Below, one piece after another: positions 49,676-61,600 of a DNA stretch of 64,000 bases. Both the position numbers and the translations under genes were made by a program. The notes below the pieces were generated by a model, which saw only the letters and a list, made by a program, of their open reading frames with translations, ran no database searches and was not told the origin of the DNA. The first letter of the stretch is position 1. Each line of letters starts with the position of its first letter. Source of the DNA: Spizellomyces punctatus DAOM BR117 (taxonomy: Eukaryota > Chytridiomycota > Chytridiomycetes > Spizellomycetales > Spizellomycetaceae); the NCBI RefSeq assembly GCF_000182565.1, contig NW_015971537.1, positions 647,961 to 711,960 of the forward strand. The letters run 5' to 3'.

Positions 49676-50726
49676 ATGACAGCGATATTTCAGCGGGCAG
49701 GTGCGCTCCCTCTCGTAGCCAACCGAGGCTCTACCACCGTCCGCTGGTCTACGACAAAGTGAGAACCAGAGACTTTTGGCCATGACAGAGGGTAGTTGCA
49801 TTGAAGCCTGTTCACTCACGACCCTCTTTCATGGACATTCAAAAGCACAAAACAATGGCATGCTCGACAATCCCGTGACATGTACGTAAAACAGCGTGCA
49901 CAGGATGGATACCGTAGTCGAGCGGCCTACAAACTGGAAGAGGTTCAAAAGCGGTTTGGATTAATTCGAAAGGGAATGGTTGTATTGGATTTGGGGGGAT
50001 GTCCTGGTGGATGGGCACAGGTATGTTTTTATTGAATCTGCAGAGAGATGCAGGTCAAGATGGTTAATGGTGTGGGATGTGTGCAGGTCGCTGTAAAATA
50101 TGCCATTAGAAAGGATACAGGTGGGACACGCTTGTCGTCGACGGATAGGGACCAGACGGTTTCCATTCGACCCAAATCACAAGGAAAGGTCATTTCCATC
50201 GATCTCTTGCCTATTGATCCGATACCAAATGTTCAAATTTTGACTGGAGACATGTGCGATCCAATGATCCTCGACAAGGTCTGCACTTTGGTTCACGGCA
50301 GTCAAGATGCACCAAACCGTACGGACCAGGATGCGGTGGATGTTGTTTTATCTGATATGGCGCATCCGTTTACTGGATCCCGAACTGCGGATGTGGCCAG
50401 GGTGTTTGAGCTCTGTCAAGTTGCACTGCGGGTTGCCGAGACACCTGGGATATTGAAGAGAGGAGGTGGATTTGTATGCAAGTTTTTTCAAGGAGAGGGT
50501 GAACAAGGTAAGCCTCTAGATCCATTGGATATTGTGCCTTATCGTTATTTGTACAGCGTGTGGAATCTAATATGACTTGTCCTTGCTGTGTTTTTAAATA
50601 TCAGAGTTGAGAACAGAGCTGAAAGCCAAATTTGATCGTGTGGTATATGAAAAGCCCAACGCTAGTCGGAAAGCGTCTGCGGAGGGCTATCTAATTTGTT
50701 TAGGCTATAAAGGCCGGACGACGTAA
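49676..50726 (+). CDS. MRM2: FtsJ-type 2'-O-ribose methyltransferase, mitochondrial MRM2
   Basis: SAM-dependent methyltransferase of the RrmJ fold that modifies large-subunit rRNA in the mitochondrial ribosome. Four exons, 49676-49758, 49807-50020, 50087-50507 and 50605-50726, give 279 residues. The first exon is a convincing import presequence ([20 protein letters not shown]). The catalytic K-D-K-E tetrad is visible: Lys in [18 protein letters not shown], Asp in [12 protein letters not shown], Lys in [15 protein letters not shown] and Glu in [17 protein letters not shown]. The SAM loop is [20 protein letters not shown] Gln/Ser/Thr-rich insert after VKYAIRKD (about 25 residues) is longer than in bacterial RrmJ. 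The first intron is only 48 nt. Confidence 0.92.
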
Positions 50727-51778
50727 TAGAAATCCTGAGCTGCGCGGCTCCGCATTGCAAAATTCATGATGTATTATGGGCTTTGGGAGATGCCTTTGCC
50801 ATGTTCAATTCATAAAGAGTGGAGAAAACAAACTCGCGTAGCTTACCAACCATCTTCTACCAGTTTGTTGACAACAAATACCGTGGGATGGCAATTTGGG
50901 GGTCGATTGCTTAAGCCATCAAGGGAAAACCATCTGAATATCCGCGGTAAAAAAATGGGATCTCAAAGGGGGGTTTTCAACACCGTTTGGCAAGGATCAA
51001 AGATTACGCATCAATTAAACATCTTTTAAAAGTTGATATGCAAAATGTCTCATCCATCTCCCATTATCTCATCTTTAACATTCCCCCCCATCTGACCATC
51101 AAAAATTTCGCAACTGTTCATCATGTTTGGGAATGTAAAAAAAAAACTGATAATCAAACTCTATCACACACGCCACGAGATTTCATTTCTTGCCATTGGC
51201 ACACAACGACAAAGAAAATTTCAACCGTTTGACTATGCCACATTTTTGCTACTAGAAAATTTATCTTGTATTCGCCGCTTTCCCACACATTCACACACTC
51301 TCTCTTTTAGCAAATCTTTTACATCTCTCTCTCCCATCTCTCTCTTGCGTAACCACGGCATTTGACAAGGAGAAACACACACGGCAACTTTCGGAAAGAC
51401 TTGTCTCATCTGACATAACCATGTCTAACAGTGATGCCCAGCCCTTGTTCATTCCCCCCCCTTTTACCCTCACCCGCCCTCTTCCTCCCTTCCACTCGCC
51501 CTCTCTCTCTCTCGCCGACTTGCCCGCATTTTGCTTTTTTCTTTTTTGCGCCCTGTGACACACCGCCCAACATATATATATATATAATAGGATTATTCAG
51601 GGGGGCAAGAATCAAAGATTTCAACCCACGGGGGAGTCCCATCTCTCTCTCAGGACTAAGGCTTTGTAACGTTCTTTTTTACGTGAACAGTTTTTGATTT
51701 TTGGCTTGCCTCGCCGTATTGAACATCTAAAAGGAGATAACCCCTACGCACACACACACTTGTATTTATGCTAGTGCA
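50727..51778. other. Long upstream region of the zinc-finger gene
   Basis: About 1,050 bases without a supportable gene. It contains pyrimidine-rich tracts (CT runs around 51297-51350 and 51432-51560), a TA run of about 14 bases near 51573-51588 that could serve as a TATA-like element roughly 190 bases before the ATG, and a short CA run near 51748. These features suggest a promoter and long 5' leader rather than coding sequence. Confidence 0.5.
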
Positions 51779-52834
51779 ATGGTATCCATTGGTGAGCTTT
51801 TAAACCACGACAACGGCCGACAGCAGCAGGACAGCCATATAACATCTTGGTGTGCTCTCGGCGACACTGTGCACAAGTGCCTTGATGCTTGCAGTCGATG
51901 GGGGAATGGATGTGTTAGACACTCGGATTCACATGGCATCGCTACCGCTCAAGACTGTAGCAGCAAGTCTTGTTCTTCTTCTTCTTGCCAAGTGTCTGGG
52001 AATTCTGAGCGTCCCATACCGGTAGCCCTCCCAGGTTTATCAACCCTTCTCCCATGGTCTACTCTCCCACCCGCTCCGCTCCCAGCGCGCTCTCCACAAC
52101 CATCTTCTCCCATATCTCATACGTGGCCTAAAGGCCAACCCACAGTTTCTCAATGCGTATCTCCACCGCTGTCGGCTGTGCGTCCACACCCCGCATCCCC
52201 TGTCCGAATACCGTGGAACCAGCATCACATCCCCCACACATTCCCACCTCACAGTATGCCCCTTTCCCCACCCAACTCTCAACCTCATTCCTACGGCTCT
52301 ACAGCGGACTGCGCTAGTTCGTGCTCATCGTCTGTGGGATCGTACTCGGATACCGCATCTCCAACCATGACACCGCGAGATCAGCAGCCGATGGAGGAGT
52401 CTGGAGTGGAAAACCAAAATGGTCAAACGGAGGAAGGTGGAGGGAAAGCTGCAAAATCCTATCTTTGCCCCATTTGTTCGCGCCCGTTTTCTCGCATGTG
52501 TAAGTGTTCTAGGAGACAGGACGCCCTACGTTCAACTGTGACCTGACTCTTGCTTGTTTCAACAGACAACCTCCGCACCCACATTGAACGCCACTCTGTA
52601 CGCCGTACTTTTGAATGCGATCTCTGCCCAGCTAAAATTCTCTCNNNNNNNNNNNNNNNNNNNNNNNNNNNNNNNNNNNNNNNNNNNNNNNNNNNNNNNN
52701 NNNNNNNNNNNNNNNNNNNNNNNNNNNNNNNNNNNNNNNNNNNNNNNNNNNNNNNNNNNNNNNNNNNNNNNNNNNNNNNNNNNNNNNNNNNNNNNNNNNN
52801 NNNNCGGCAAGTCAATGCCGATACCACCGCATGA
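51779..52834 (+). CDS. C2H2 zinc-finger transcription factor, interrupted by assembly gap
   Basis: Exon 1 (51779-52500) encodes about 240 residues rich in Ser, Pro, Gln and His, typical of a disordered activation or regulatory region. It ends in the first half of a zinc finger (YLCPICSRPFSRM). A GTAAGT..AG intron joins it to exon 2 at 52566, completing the finger as YNLRTHIERHSVRRTFECDL, so Cys-X2-Cys and His-X3-His are all present. The second finger begins CDLC and runs into 160 unknown bases. After the gap one frame reads RQVNADTTA and a stop at 52832-52834, but whether this is the true end cannot be known. The two tandem fingers of this type bind DNA; the target is unknown. Confidence 0.75.
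52645..52804. other. Assembly gap (160 N)
   Basis: Run of 160 unspecified bases inside the second zinc finger. Its true length is unknown, so frames drawn through it are not real. Confidence 1.
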
Positions 52835-53162
52835 AAATCAAGATTTTTTACATAGCTCGTAATTTTGTTGTCTTGGATTGATAGTCGAGGCTGGCCCTCA
52901 TTTTTACTTTTTGTTTTCATAGTTTAGCACTTTTTTTTTTTTTCTGTCACTTGTACCTTAATCTTTAGCATAATTGTGTAATTGTTTTGATCAGTAATCC
53001 TATACGATAAGGACACTTTTGAACATCATTTTCATATAGAGTACTGGAGCCACATTGGAACACATGCATTTATGGACTAGTGACAATGTGCAATGCACTC
53101 ATATTGTGAAATACAACATTACAAGTAGAGTAAATAAATAAATCCAACATCCCCATCGTTTC
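52835..53162. other. Convergent intergenic region between zinc-finger gene and Cu-ATPase
   Basis: About 330 bases between two 3' ends, AT-rich with a poly-T run near 52929-52942. It probably holds both 3' UTRs and polyadenylation signals. No gene seen, although zinc-finger sequence could extend here if the gap hides an exon. Confidence 0.45.
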
Positions 53163-56100
53163 TCACTTTGCAATCGTCGGCGGTCGATACAATTTGAGGG
53201 CTAGACTGCTCACTACTACACAGACACTACTTGCAGCCATTGCCAAGCCTGCCATCCACGGTGCCAACATGATCCTCGCAGCCGGGTAGAGGACACCCGC
53301 TGCCAACGGGATTCCGATGGAATTATACCCAAACGCCCAAAGAAAGTTTAGTTTTATTCTGTTGAATGTTGTACGGGAGAGGTCGAGCAGAGTGAGGACG
53401 TCGCGGAGATCAGATTTCATGAGAACAGCTTGCGCCGACTCGATCGCCACGTCTGAACCCGTGCCAATGGCGATACTAATTGGATATACTAAAGTGAGTA
53501 CCCTCGAAACATGAATCGTTTGAGAAATGTAGATATCACACTTACCCAACGTCAGATTGTGCCAATGCAACAGAATCATTGATTCCATCGCCGGTCATGG
53601 CCACTCTTGCCTTCTTGTCTTGCGCTCTGACGGCACATTGCAGCCATTTGACCTTTTCCGCCTTCTCGCCAGGTAAGATTTGGCTCAACACCTGATCTTC
53701 ATGTATGCCCAACTGTCTAGCAACAGCTTGTGCCGTCCGCGTATTGTCACCTGTGATCATCCATACCGCCACCCCGCGTCGTTGCAGTGCCTGGATGACC
53801 GCTGGAGCTTCGGGGCGGATCACATCTGAAATGGCTAGGATGCCAAGTAGGTGGCCCGCGGCTGGGGTGCTGGGGTACGGTGTGATTGGTCTGATGCCAA
53901 CGTAGACCATCGATTTACCATCGGATTGCCAGTTGTCTGTGGTTGTATCTACTATGGAAGCATCAACGGGTATACAAGCGTTTTCTTCCATCCAACGACG
54001 CGATCCAACGTATGCCATGTACTTTTCGTTTGCTGAGGCTTCAATGACTGCTCCAAGACCCTTGCCGGCAGATTCAACAATTTCTTGGACGGAAATGGTG
54101 CTCGCTCCAGTGACATTTGCACCTTTCTCTTCCGTGGCATACTGCACAACCGCACGTGCTAGAGGATGGTCACTTGCTGCTTCGACAGTTGCGACGAGCG
54201 TCCAGAAATCAGATTCATTCACGATTCGGCCGTTGGGTTCAGGGAAGAATTTAGAGTCAGTTAGACTTGGCTTTCCTTGTGTCAGTGTACCAGTCTTGTC
54301 GAATGCGATGGCTTTGACGTTGTGGGCCATTTCTAGGGCTGCTCCACCGCCTTTAACTAGAATACCGTATTTCGCGCCAACTGGCAAGATACCCATAATA
54401 ATTAGCTCTACTCACACAATGCCGTGTATGATGCAAAAAAAACCTACCTCCAGTTCCAACCATCACAGCAGTTGGAGTCGCCAATCCCAGGGAACATGGG
54501 CAAGCAATGACCAGCACAGCAATGGCAAAGTCTAGTGCAAAGGCTGCTTTTCCTTTACCCCACCACTCCTCTGGCACCGCTCCTGAATACACGGCAGAGA
54601 CCCACACAATCAATGTCACGAGGGCAATGATGACTACCGCAGGAACAAAGTAACGGGATATCTTATCAGCAACGGCTTGAATAGGGGCACGAGACGTTTG
54701 GGCATCCTCCACCAGTCGAATGATGCGAGATAGAGCGGTTTCCGAACCAACTTTGACGGCTTTGACGTATATTACTGCGTTTTGGTTCACCGTTCCCCCC
54801 ATGATGTCGTCGCCGACCGTTTTGGTGACCGGTACTGGTTCACCTGTGAGCATACTTTCGTCAATGAAACTTGTGCCGCGGACTATTACGCCGTCGCAAG
54901 GGATTCGGCCTCCTGCGGTGACTTTGAGAACATCACCAACTACAAGTACGTCATATGAGAGTCAACAAAAATGATGGTAAAGAATGGCGTTTTTTGGTAA
55001 AGCCTTTGCAATTCTTTACCTTGTACCAGAGCAATATCTACTTCTTGCTCGGTAGTCGTTCTTGGGTCATTGTAATCCGACAGTACGAGGGTAGCAGTGT
55101 CTGGGGCGAGACCCATTAATTTGGTGATAGCATCTGACGTTTTGCCTGTAGATATCGGATCCCAATGTTATACTTGTGCCTATGTTATCAAATTACACAA
55201 ACAATTTCTTACCTTTTGCATAAGCTTCCATGTATTTTCCCAAAAGAATAAAGAAAATGAGGAGAATGGATGTCTCAAAAAACTGTGCTTCGGCTTCTGT
55301 TTTGGTAACAATGCCATAGATGACGGCGTATACAGAGTAGAAATACGCTGCGCTGGTTCCTAATGCTACCAGCACGTCCATCTGCAAGCGAAATGTTTGT
55401 AAATTTTGTTACTGCGGTGACGTTTAACAATTAAAACTTACATTTGCAGATTTTGCGTAAACCAAACTTTTCCAAGCACCAACGTAAAACCTCTTTCCCA
55501 ACCAGAACTGCACCGGTGTAGCCGTAATCCACAACACCAGGGCATTAACGCTCAAACCAGGTACAATTTCCATCATCATGGACTGGCGAATAGGTTGATC
55601 TGGCGCCAGCGCCATCATGAAAATCATGGCAATGATAAAAGTCGGTACCGCAAAGAAAAAAGCCCAAAGAAGCTGACGGCCATACATGCGACGCTCCGCC
55701 GCTTCACGGGCCTTGACGAGATCCATTCTGTTTGTATGAGGGGCGAGTTCTGCCGTGTAGCCCAAACCCTCGACGAGAGCAATGAGATCACGGGGTCCAA
55801 TGATGGTCGGATCATGCTTGATGCTAGCTTGCCCTGTTATCAAGTTTACGGCAACGTCTTGAACCCCTGGTTTTTGGGTTAGGTTGGTCTCGATGGCTGA
55901 AACACACGAAGCGCATGTCATGCCACCGACATTCAACTTGGTAGTAGTTTGAGCGGGTTCATGAGGGTAATCTGTGACAATTTCAAGGTTGTCATCGACA
56001 ACTTTCTGGTTGGATTCCGCAGTGGCTCGCAGTGTTTCTACATCGGTAGCGAGGACTTCGTAGCCCATGTCGTCAATTGCGCTGACGAGCTTTTCCGATG

Positions 56101-57296
56101 GGAGGACTGTGGAGTCATGCAAGACGATCGCTCGTTGAGGTAAGAGGGTGACGACTACCGACGACGTTTCCACACCGGGTAGGCGTTTGAGCATGTCTTC
56201 AAGGGTGCCCACGCAGGAAGCGCATGTCATTCCATGTATTGTCAACATTGTTTTGGTTCGTACGGACGTGCTTGAACTTGTGCGCAGACTCGTTTCCGTA
56301 GGCTTGGTAGCATGCGTCGTGGCATTTAATACTTCATACCCGATGCCCTCAATTCTGTCAATCAGAGTTTGAGCTGACACTACTGAAGCATCGTGCAGAA
56401 TGACTGCTTGCTGTGGGTCCAATGTTACTTGAAGCCCATCTTTACTTATTCCTTCCACCTTTTTCAACGCCCCTTCGATGGCCCGTACACAGGATCCACA
56501 AGTGAGTCCGTTCAACTCAAGTACTGTCTGTGTGAACAATGAGGGAGATGTTTGAGGAAACTTGCTGGGAAAGACATCCGATGAAGCGGCGACAATCTCA
56601 ACGAATCGATACCCACGAGCAAGCAAAATGTTGCGACAATGGGCAGCCAATTCGGTGGACAAGTCGCATTTAAAGTAGACGTCCACTAACAGCGCTTCTC
56701 GTTCTCCGCCATCACCATCGGCAACCGTTACTCCCCTAACTTCTGGTACCTCAACAGCCAACAGGTTACCGACATTACGAAGCGCACAGCGGCGCCCATG
56801 AGCACAACGCGCTCGGGCTTCGGGGTCCGCTATGCAAGCTGGTAGGAGCTCTGAAGGCCTGGATGGAGTATACCCCGTCGGCAATCCCACTCGAAACCTT
56901 GCAGAACGGGGATGATTTGGAGCCGAAAGCAACTTTGACGGTAAAAGAGCTCTGCATGTGCAATGAGTGCAATGGCATGCGATACATGTTGAGCAGAGCC
57001 GCGCAAGGTCAACCTTTACTTTCAAAGGTTCGTTTTGGGAGATGAGATCCGTTTCGTCAAATGCGAGTAGGGTATCCTCGGACGAATCGGAATTTGTTGT
57101 ATTGTCGCAACCGCCTCCGCTGCAGCTTTAAAGTAAATCAAATAGATGGGAGAAGATCATTAGTATCATATTTTTTGGAAACAAAAAAAAAGCCGAAAAA
57201 AATGTCTACATACCATCCTCCATTATCACTTGTAGGACCACAGCAACATCTCGCACCTGCACTATCGTCAACGTTCGGTCCGCAGCAGGATTGCAT
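53163..57296 (-). CDS. CCC2: Copper-transporting P1B-ATPase with Cys-rich N-terminus and three HMA domains
   Basis: Exports Cu(I) into the secretory pathway or out of the cell. Seven exons, 57214-57296, 55442-57125, 55213-55381, 55020-55145, 54448-54939, 53546-54380 and 53163-53475, encode 1,233 residues. Three heavy-metal domains carry GLTCGSC, GMTCASC and GMTCASC. The ATPase core has the phosphatase motif TGEPVPV, the transmembrane [18 protein letters not shown], the phosphorylation motif [21 protein letters not shown] and [17 protein letters not shown]. Before the first HMA lies an extension with about 17 cysteines in roughly 115 residues, including CC, CCC and the cluster [15 protein letters not shown], resembling metallothionein-like heads of fungal Pca1/CrpA pumps. 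Introns are few for this window. The symbol follows the family; the exact paralogue (CCC2 or CrpA type) is unsettled. Confidence 0.93.
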
Positions 57297-58229
57297 GCTT
57301 GAATGAAATCAAATCTAGTTGATATAAATGTTTTAAAACCAATGCGATCATCCACGGTATTTGTATGTGTCGCTTCCAAAAGGCCTTCTGATCCTGAACC
57401 GCTCGTCGTCGAAAAAGTAAAAACTCGTTGCATGATTCCCTTTTTATAATCCGTTACTTGCAACGAAAAGGAACACTGACCAAAGTTGAGAGTTTGAGCA
57501 AATCAGAAACGGGGGGCGTATTTCCCTCATCATCATAGTTTGCTAAAATGTCTCAACTTGTAGTCGCGTTTCTTTTTGAGGGGGGAGCCAGCAGCGGAAA
57601 CATCTCACACACAAACGTATTGGGGCAAATATAAGCAAGGTTTAAGGTTCAAGGCATTTTGTATAAACGGTTGAATGATGAATAAAAGCATTGCTGAATA
57701 TGATGTAACGAGAACCTTCTCCATTTATCTACGCAGATTCCTGTAGCATCTATTAGAACCTTGATACGGTTTACTATTGCCAACTGCAGTGACATGTATG
57801 CGATGCACACACATAATGTGCCAACGCATACGCAAAAGCCTGCGGTATATCCAATGTTTGATTAAGAGCCAATGTTTAGGTAAACCCTATCTGTCAATTT
57901 TGATTTGAAATACCCCATTTCCATTCCGACTAGCAGTGTCATATTCTGTTGCCCTTAACAAAGATACCTGAGACCACTATGTTGGGATGCTGACCTTGCT
58001 ATTCTTACCCTCAACATTGTCGTTCAGGCTGCTCCATCGAGGCTTAGAGACTTCACCCTGGTAACAGTTTTCTTATTCTTCATATTAGACGTTGCGAAAA
58101 GCCAAAACCATGCTACATATTAGCTCTTAACACTGGGATGCGACATGGGACCTGCAAAGAGGTTTCGGAAATGCACCAGCGCCGAAAGACGTATGGGAGA
58201 CAAATCACTTTACCCCTTGAGAAATACGC
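57297..58229. other. Upstream region of the Cu-ATPase
   Basis: About 930 bases between the ATPase start and the tRNA. No coding frame is convincing. It holds a candidate copper-response motif at 57495-57502 and is otherwise AT-rich and unremarkable. Confidence 0.45.
57495..57502 (-). promoter_or_regulatory. Candidate copper-response element
   Basis: The minus strand reads TTTGCTCA, identical to the yeast Mac1 copper-response core, about 200 bases before the ATPase ATG. An eight-base match in a promoter of this size has a few percent chance probability. Mac1 sites normally drive uptake genes rather than export pumps, so this is only a candidate. Confidence 0.25.
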
Positions 58230-58311
58230 GCCAAGGTAGTATAGTGGTAGTACACTGCGTTGTGGAAGACACAGTACCGCAATGACCCCGGTTCGATTCC
58301 GGGCCTTGGCA
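58230..58311 (+). tRNA. tRNA-His (GUG) with a short intron
   Basis: Cloverleaf by eye: acceptor stem GCCAAGG pairs with CCTTGGC, discriminator A. The D arm is GTATAGTGGTAGTAC. The anticodon arm CTGCG-TTGTGG places GTG as anticodon. The T arm CCCGG-TTCGATT-CCGGG is perfect. Between position 37 and the 3' half of the anticodon arm are about 11 extra bases (AAGACACAGTA), in the canonical intron position. The first pair of the anticodon stem is a C-A mismatch. The sequence closely resembles fungal nuclear tRNA-His. Confidence 0.93.
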
Positions 58312-58633
58312 ATCACTCACACACTCTCACAGATTTTTTTCACTGTTCGTACTCCCTATATGGACTAGCACAATTTTTGAAAAGACGTGAACATAAAGTA
58401 TCCGTAGGGGCCTTTATCAAAAATAACGAAGCATCTCCAGCTCTTTGCCCTTGCGAGATGTAGTAGGATATACGGTATAAAAACTGGGCATGCACAGTAC
58501 TCAACAAGAATGCCAAAAAAGCAAGAGTCCACACATTCAAACACCATGTAAACCCAAAACACAAAAAAAAAGAGCATTCACTAAATACAAATTAAAACAC
58601 CCTTCCTCATGCACCAACAACAAAAAGACCTTT
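58312..58633. other. Intergenic region between tRNA-His and CCDC146
   Basis: About 320 bases, AT-rich with poly-A runs (around 58562-58571). A T run follows the tRNA at about 58334-58340 and could terminate RNA polymerase III. The rest is probably the CCDC146 3' UTR. Confidence 0.5.
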
Positions 58634-61600
58634 CTAAATCTCAATAGGCTTAATAACCGGTTTCCGAAAGAACCGCATACTCGCTCCCTTCTCCATTGGA
58701 CGAAATGGAGCGTGTCCACCATAAGGTTTGGGTATCGGGAGGTCGCCTATGAGGCCTTTTCCGGTTGTATCGGGGATGTAGGCGTTGGGACGGGGTTCGG
58801 CTGTTGTGCGGATGTTATTGTAAATATAAAAGTCGTCGTCGCTGAAATATGGAGAGATGTTGTGAGAAACATGTATTGTAAGAGGGACGGAGAGCGAGGG
58901 TGAAAGGAAACGTACGCTTCAATGTATCCCCCGGCAACAGCCTTTTGTCGTTCCATTTCCAATTGTTTTACTTGCTTTTCGTGCTGGAGACGACGTTTTT
59001 CAGCTCGTATGAATTCGCGTTCGATTTCTGGGGTGGGTGGCTCGCCGTTTGCGAGGCGGGCTTTGGCTTCTTCCAAGAGTTGTTCCTAAAAAAATGTCGT
59101 GTGTTGAGATGACATGTAAAATACATTTTCTGTTTATTTATATTTTATTTACCTTGTCGCATTTTTCTTGATAGAGTCCCATGGCCATTGCTTGATGCAT
59201 AGCCAATTCCGAGACACGAGCCATCATGGCTTTTGTTAAATGTTTGATGCGTTTGGAGAGGTCATTGACTTGAGCTGCTACATGATGGCTTTCGGTACGT
59301 CCATCCATGGTTTGGCGTTTCAGTCGATCAGTAAGCGTCGTAACTTCTTCCAAGACAAGGTCTTTTTCCAAGATGCGTTCCTCTTTTTCTGCGAGTGTTT
59401 CTTCTACGGAACGGATCTTTTCGAGGAGGGTTGTAGTGGGTGGGTCACTTCCGCCTAGGTCGCGGGTTCGACCGGGAGATTCGGGGGTTTCCATGTGAGC
59501 AGAAAGGGAAGCGACACGGGTGCGAGCAAGGTCGAGTTGGGATTTAACGGTTTGGAGGCGGGTTTGGGTTTCATGGAGAGTTTGACGGTTTGTAAGAGTT
59601 TTACCGAGTTCGACTTGGCGTTCAAGGTCGGATGCTATAATGGTGAGTTTACGAATTTCGTCGTCCTTTGCGGCGAGTTCGGCGTCTCCGCGCTGCATGA
59701 CCTCTTGTTGGAGGTTGAGTTTTTCGTAGAGGATGCACAGCTCGTCGTTACGATCCAAAAGCTGCATTCCTGTTGCGTTGCGGGTTTTGAGAAGAGTGCC
59801 GTGTCGGGTGCGCAAAGCTACGAGGTCGGATTCTGCGGCGTTGATGAGGAGTTGGAGGGTTTCGATTCTGGAGAGGTTTTGGTCGATTTCGTCTTTTTTT
59901 GGTTGTTTTGTCCGGATGCGGGATATTTGAAAACACATTCATGTAGAAAAAGTGAGTTCATCGTACAAGAATGCAAAACCATTGAAATCATTACAGAATG
60001 GGAACGTGCGTATAGATTGAAGAATAACAGTTAGGTATCGATCTTGATAGAATCCACTGAAAAAGACTTGTTTTACCTCGACGTTCCCGATATTGTAACA
60101 ATAACTTGTTTGCCTCATTCTTTGCTGAATCCCGTTGAGCATATGCCGCAGTATTTTCTTGTCGTTTTTTCTAGACAAAAACAGAAATTTTAAAAAAAGA
60201 GCATAACCAATGCTACAAGTTTCAATAAAAACTCACAGTTAATTCTCGTCCCTTTTTAGCAATCTCGAGACGAAGAATCTCAATCTCGTTCGACAAGATC
60301 TTGATCTTTTCCTTCATTTCCGCCGCACGTTGGGTCGTTGCTTGAATTTGGTTCAACTGCGTCATTGTAATTAAACATCATGAGCATTTGTTGCAAACGA
60401 ATACCAAATATCAATACCACAACAAGAAAAATAACGTACATATTTATTTCGCTCATTCTTGACGACATCGTAAAGCGTTGCAAATTCCTTGAGACGGGTA
60501 ACAGCTTCTTGACATCGTTTGGAAGCGTCCAAAACAGAGATTTCTTTAACGCCAAGGTTATCTTTGATGGTTTTCAGTTTGTTTCGAATGCGAATGAGTT
60601 CTCGAGCCTTTTTGTTTTTAAAAGCAAAGTAATTTTGGTGAACTCTTTTTGAGTTACAAACCCACATTTTTTGTTTTTCTTTTACCTTGAGTTCCTTTTC
60701 AACATTTAATTCCTCAACTTGCTTTTCAAATCCCTGAGCTCTCGTCATTTTCTCCTCCAACTCTTCATCAAGCCGTTGATTCACGCCAATCTCCCTCGCC
60801 AAATTCTCACCCAGCGTCCGCTCCCCATTTTCCGTTTTCAAATACTCGTACAGCATCAAATCAATTTCTTTACGGAGTTGAGAGGATTGTTTACGGTAAT
60901 GCCGTTCATCGCGTTTCGTTTGCTCGAGTTGGCGGGTGTGTTCTGTTAGTTGTTGGTGGAGGAGGGGAGTGGAGAGGCGGATGTTGTTGACGGTTGTTTC
61001 GAGGCGGCGGAAGGATTTTAGGAGGGCGTCTTTTTCGCGGAGGGAGCGGAGAAGGAGGTCGTGTTCGCGTTTGATCTGTTTGGGTTTTTTGTTATGTGTT
61101 TTTGGTGCGTTGTGCGAGCGTGTATGTATAATGGTGGCCATGCCATAGTGGTGTTTGTTATGATCGCGGTAGTGGTTGTGTATAGGCAATGGCGATTGCA
61201 TGTACGATAAATATCGGTGGTTTTGCGTGAAGAAGTTTATGTATGTGTTGATGGTATGGTAGGGATCGTCCATTGTACCAAAGATGATGATTGGCAATGG
61301 TGGTCACAGTGGATGATAATGAATAAACCAATAAAATAAAAACAAATGTCAAAAGCGAAAGGCTGCAACAAAATAATCAAAGATCTCCACACACATTACC
61401 TCAAAAACACACTTTTTCAACCCCAACTCCAACCGAACCCTCTCCCCCTTTTGCACCGCCAACTGTTCCTTGGCCATCTCATGCTGCTTAAAAATCTCAT
61501 CACACTGTCGCTCCATTTCATGAATTTCCGCACGACGTTGTTCGTACTCGGCTGCTTGATCCAATTTATGTTCCTCTAAATCCTATATATAAAGTTGAGT

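Noticed and set aside
49507-49785. Separate small protein before MRM2
   Set aside because: The in-frame start at 49676 in another register gives a good mitochondrial presequence that splices into the methyltransferase. The longer frame has no family features.
52459-52920. Frames spanning the run of N
   Set aside because: They read through undefined sequence and have no evidential value.
54485-54540. CPCSLGL in place of CPCALGL as a possible odd metal site in the Cu-ATPase
   Set aside because: The serine version is also found in animal ATP7-type pumps, so it is ordinary.
58000-58230. Second tRNA or tRNA fragment upstream of tRNA-His
   Set aside because: No T-arm (GTTCRANNC) or acceptor pairing was found there.
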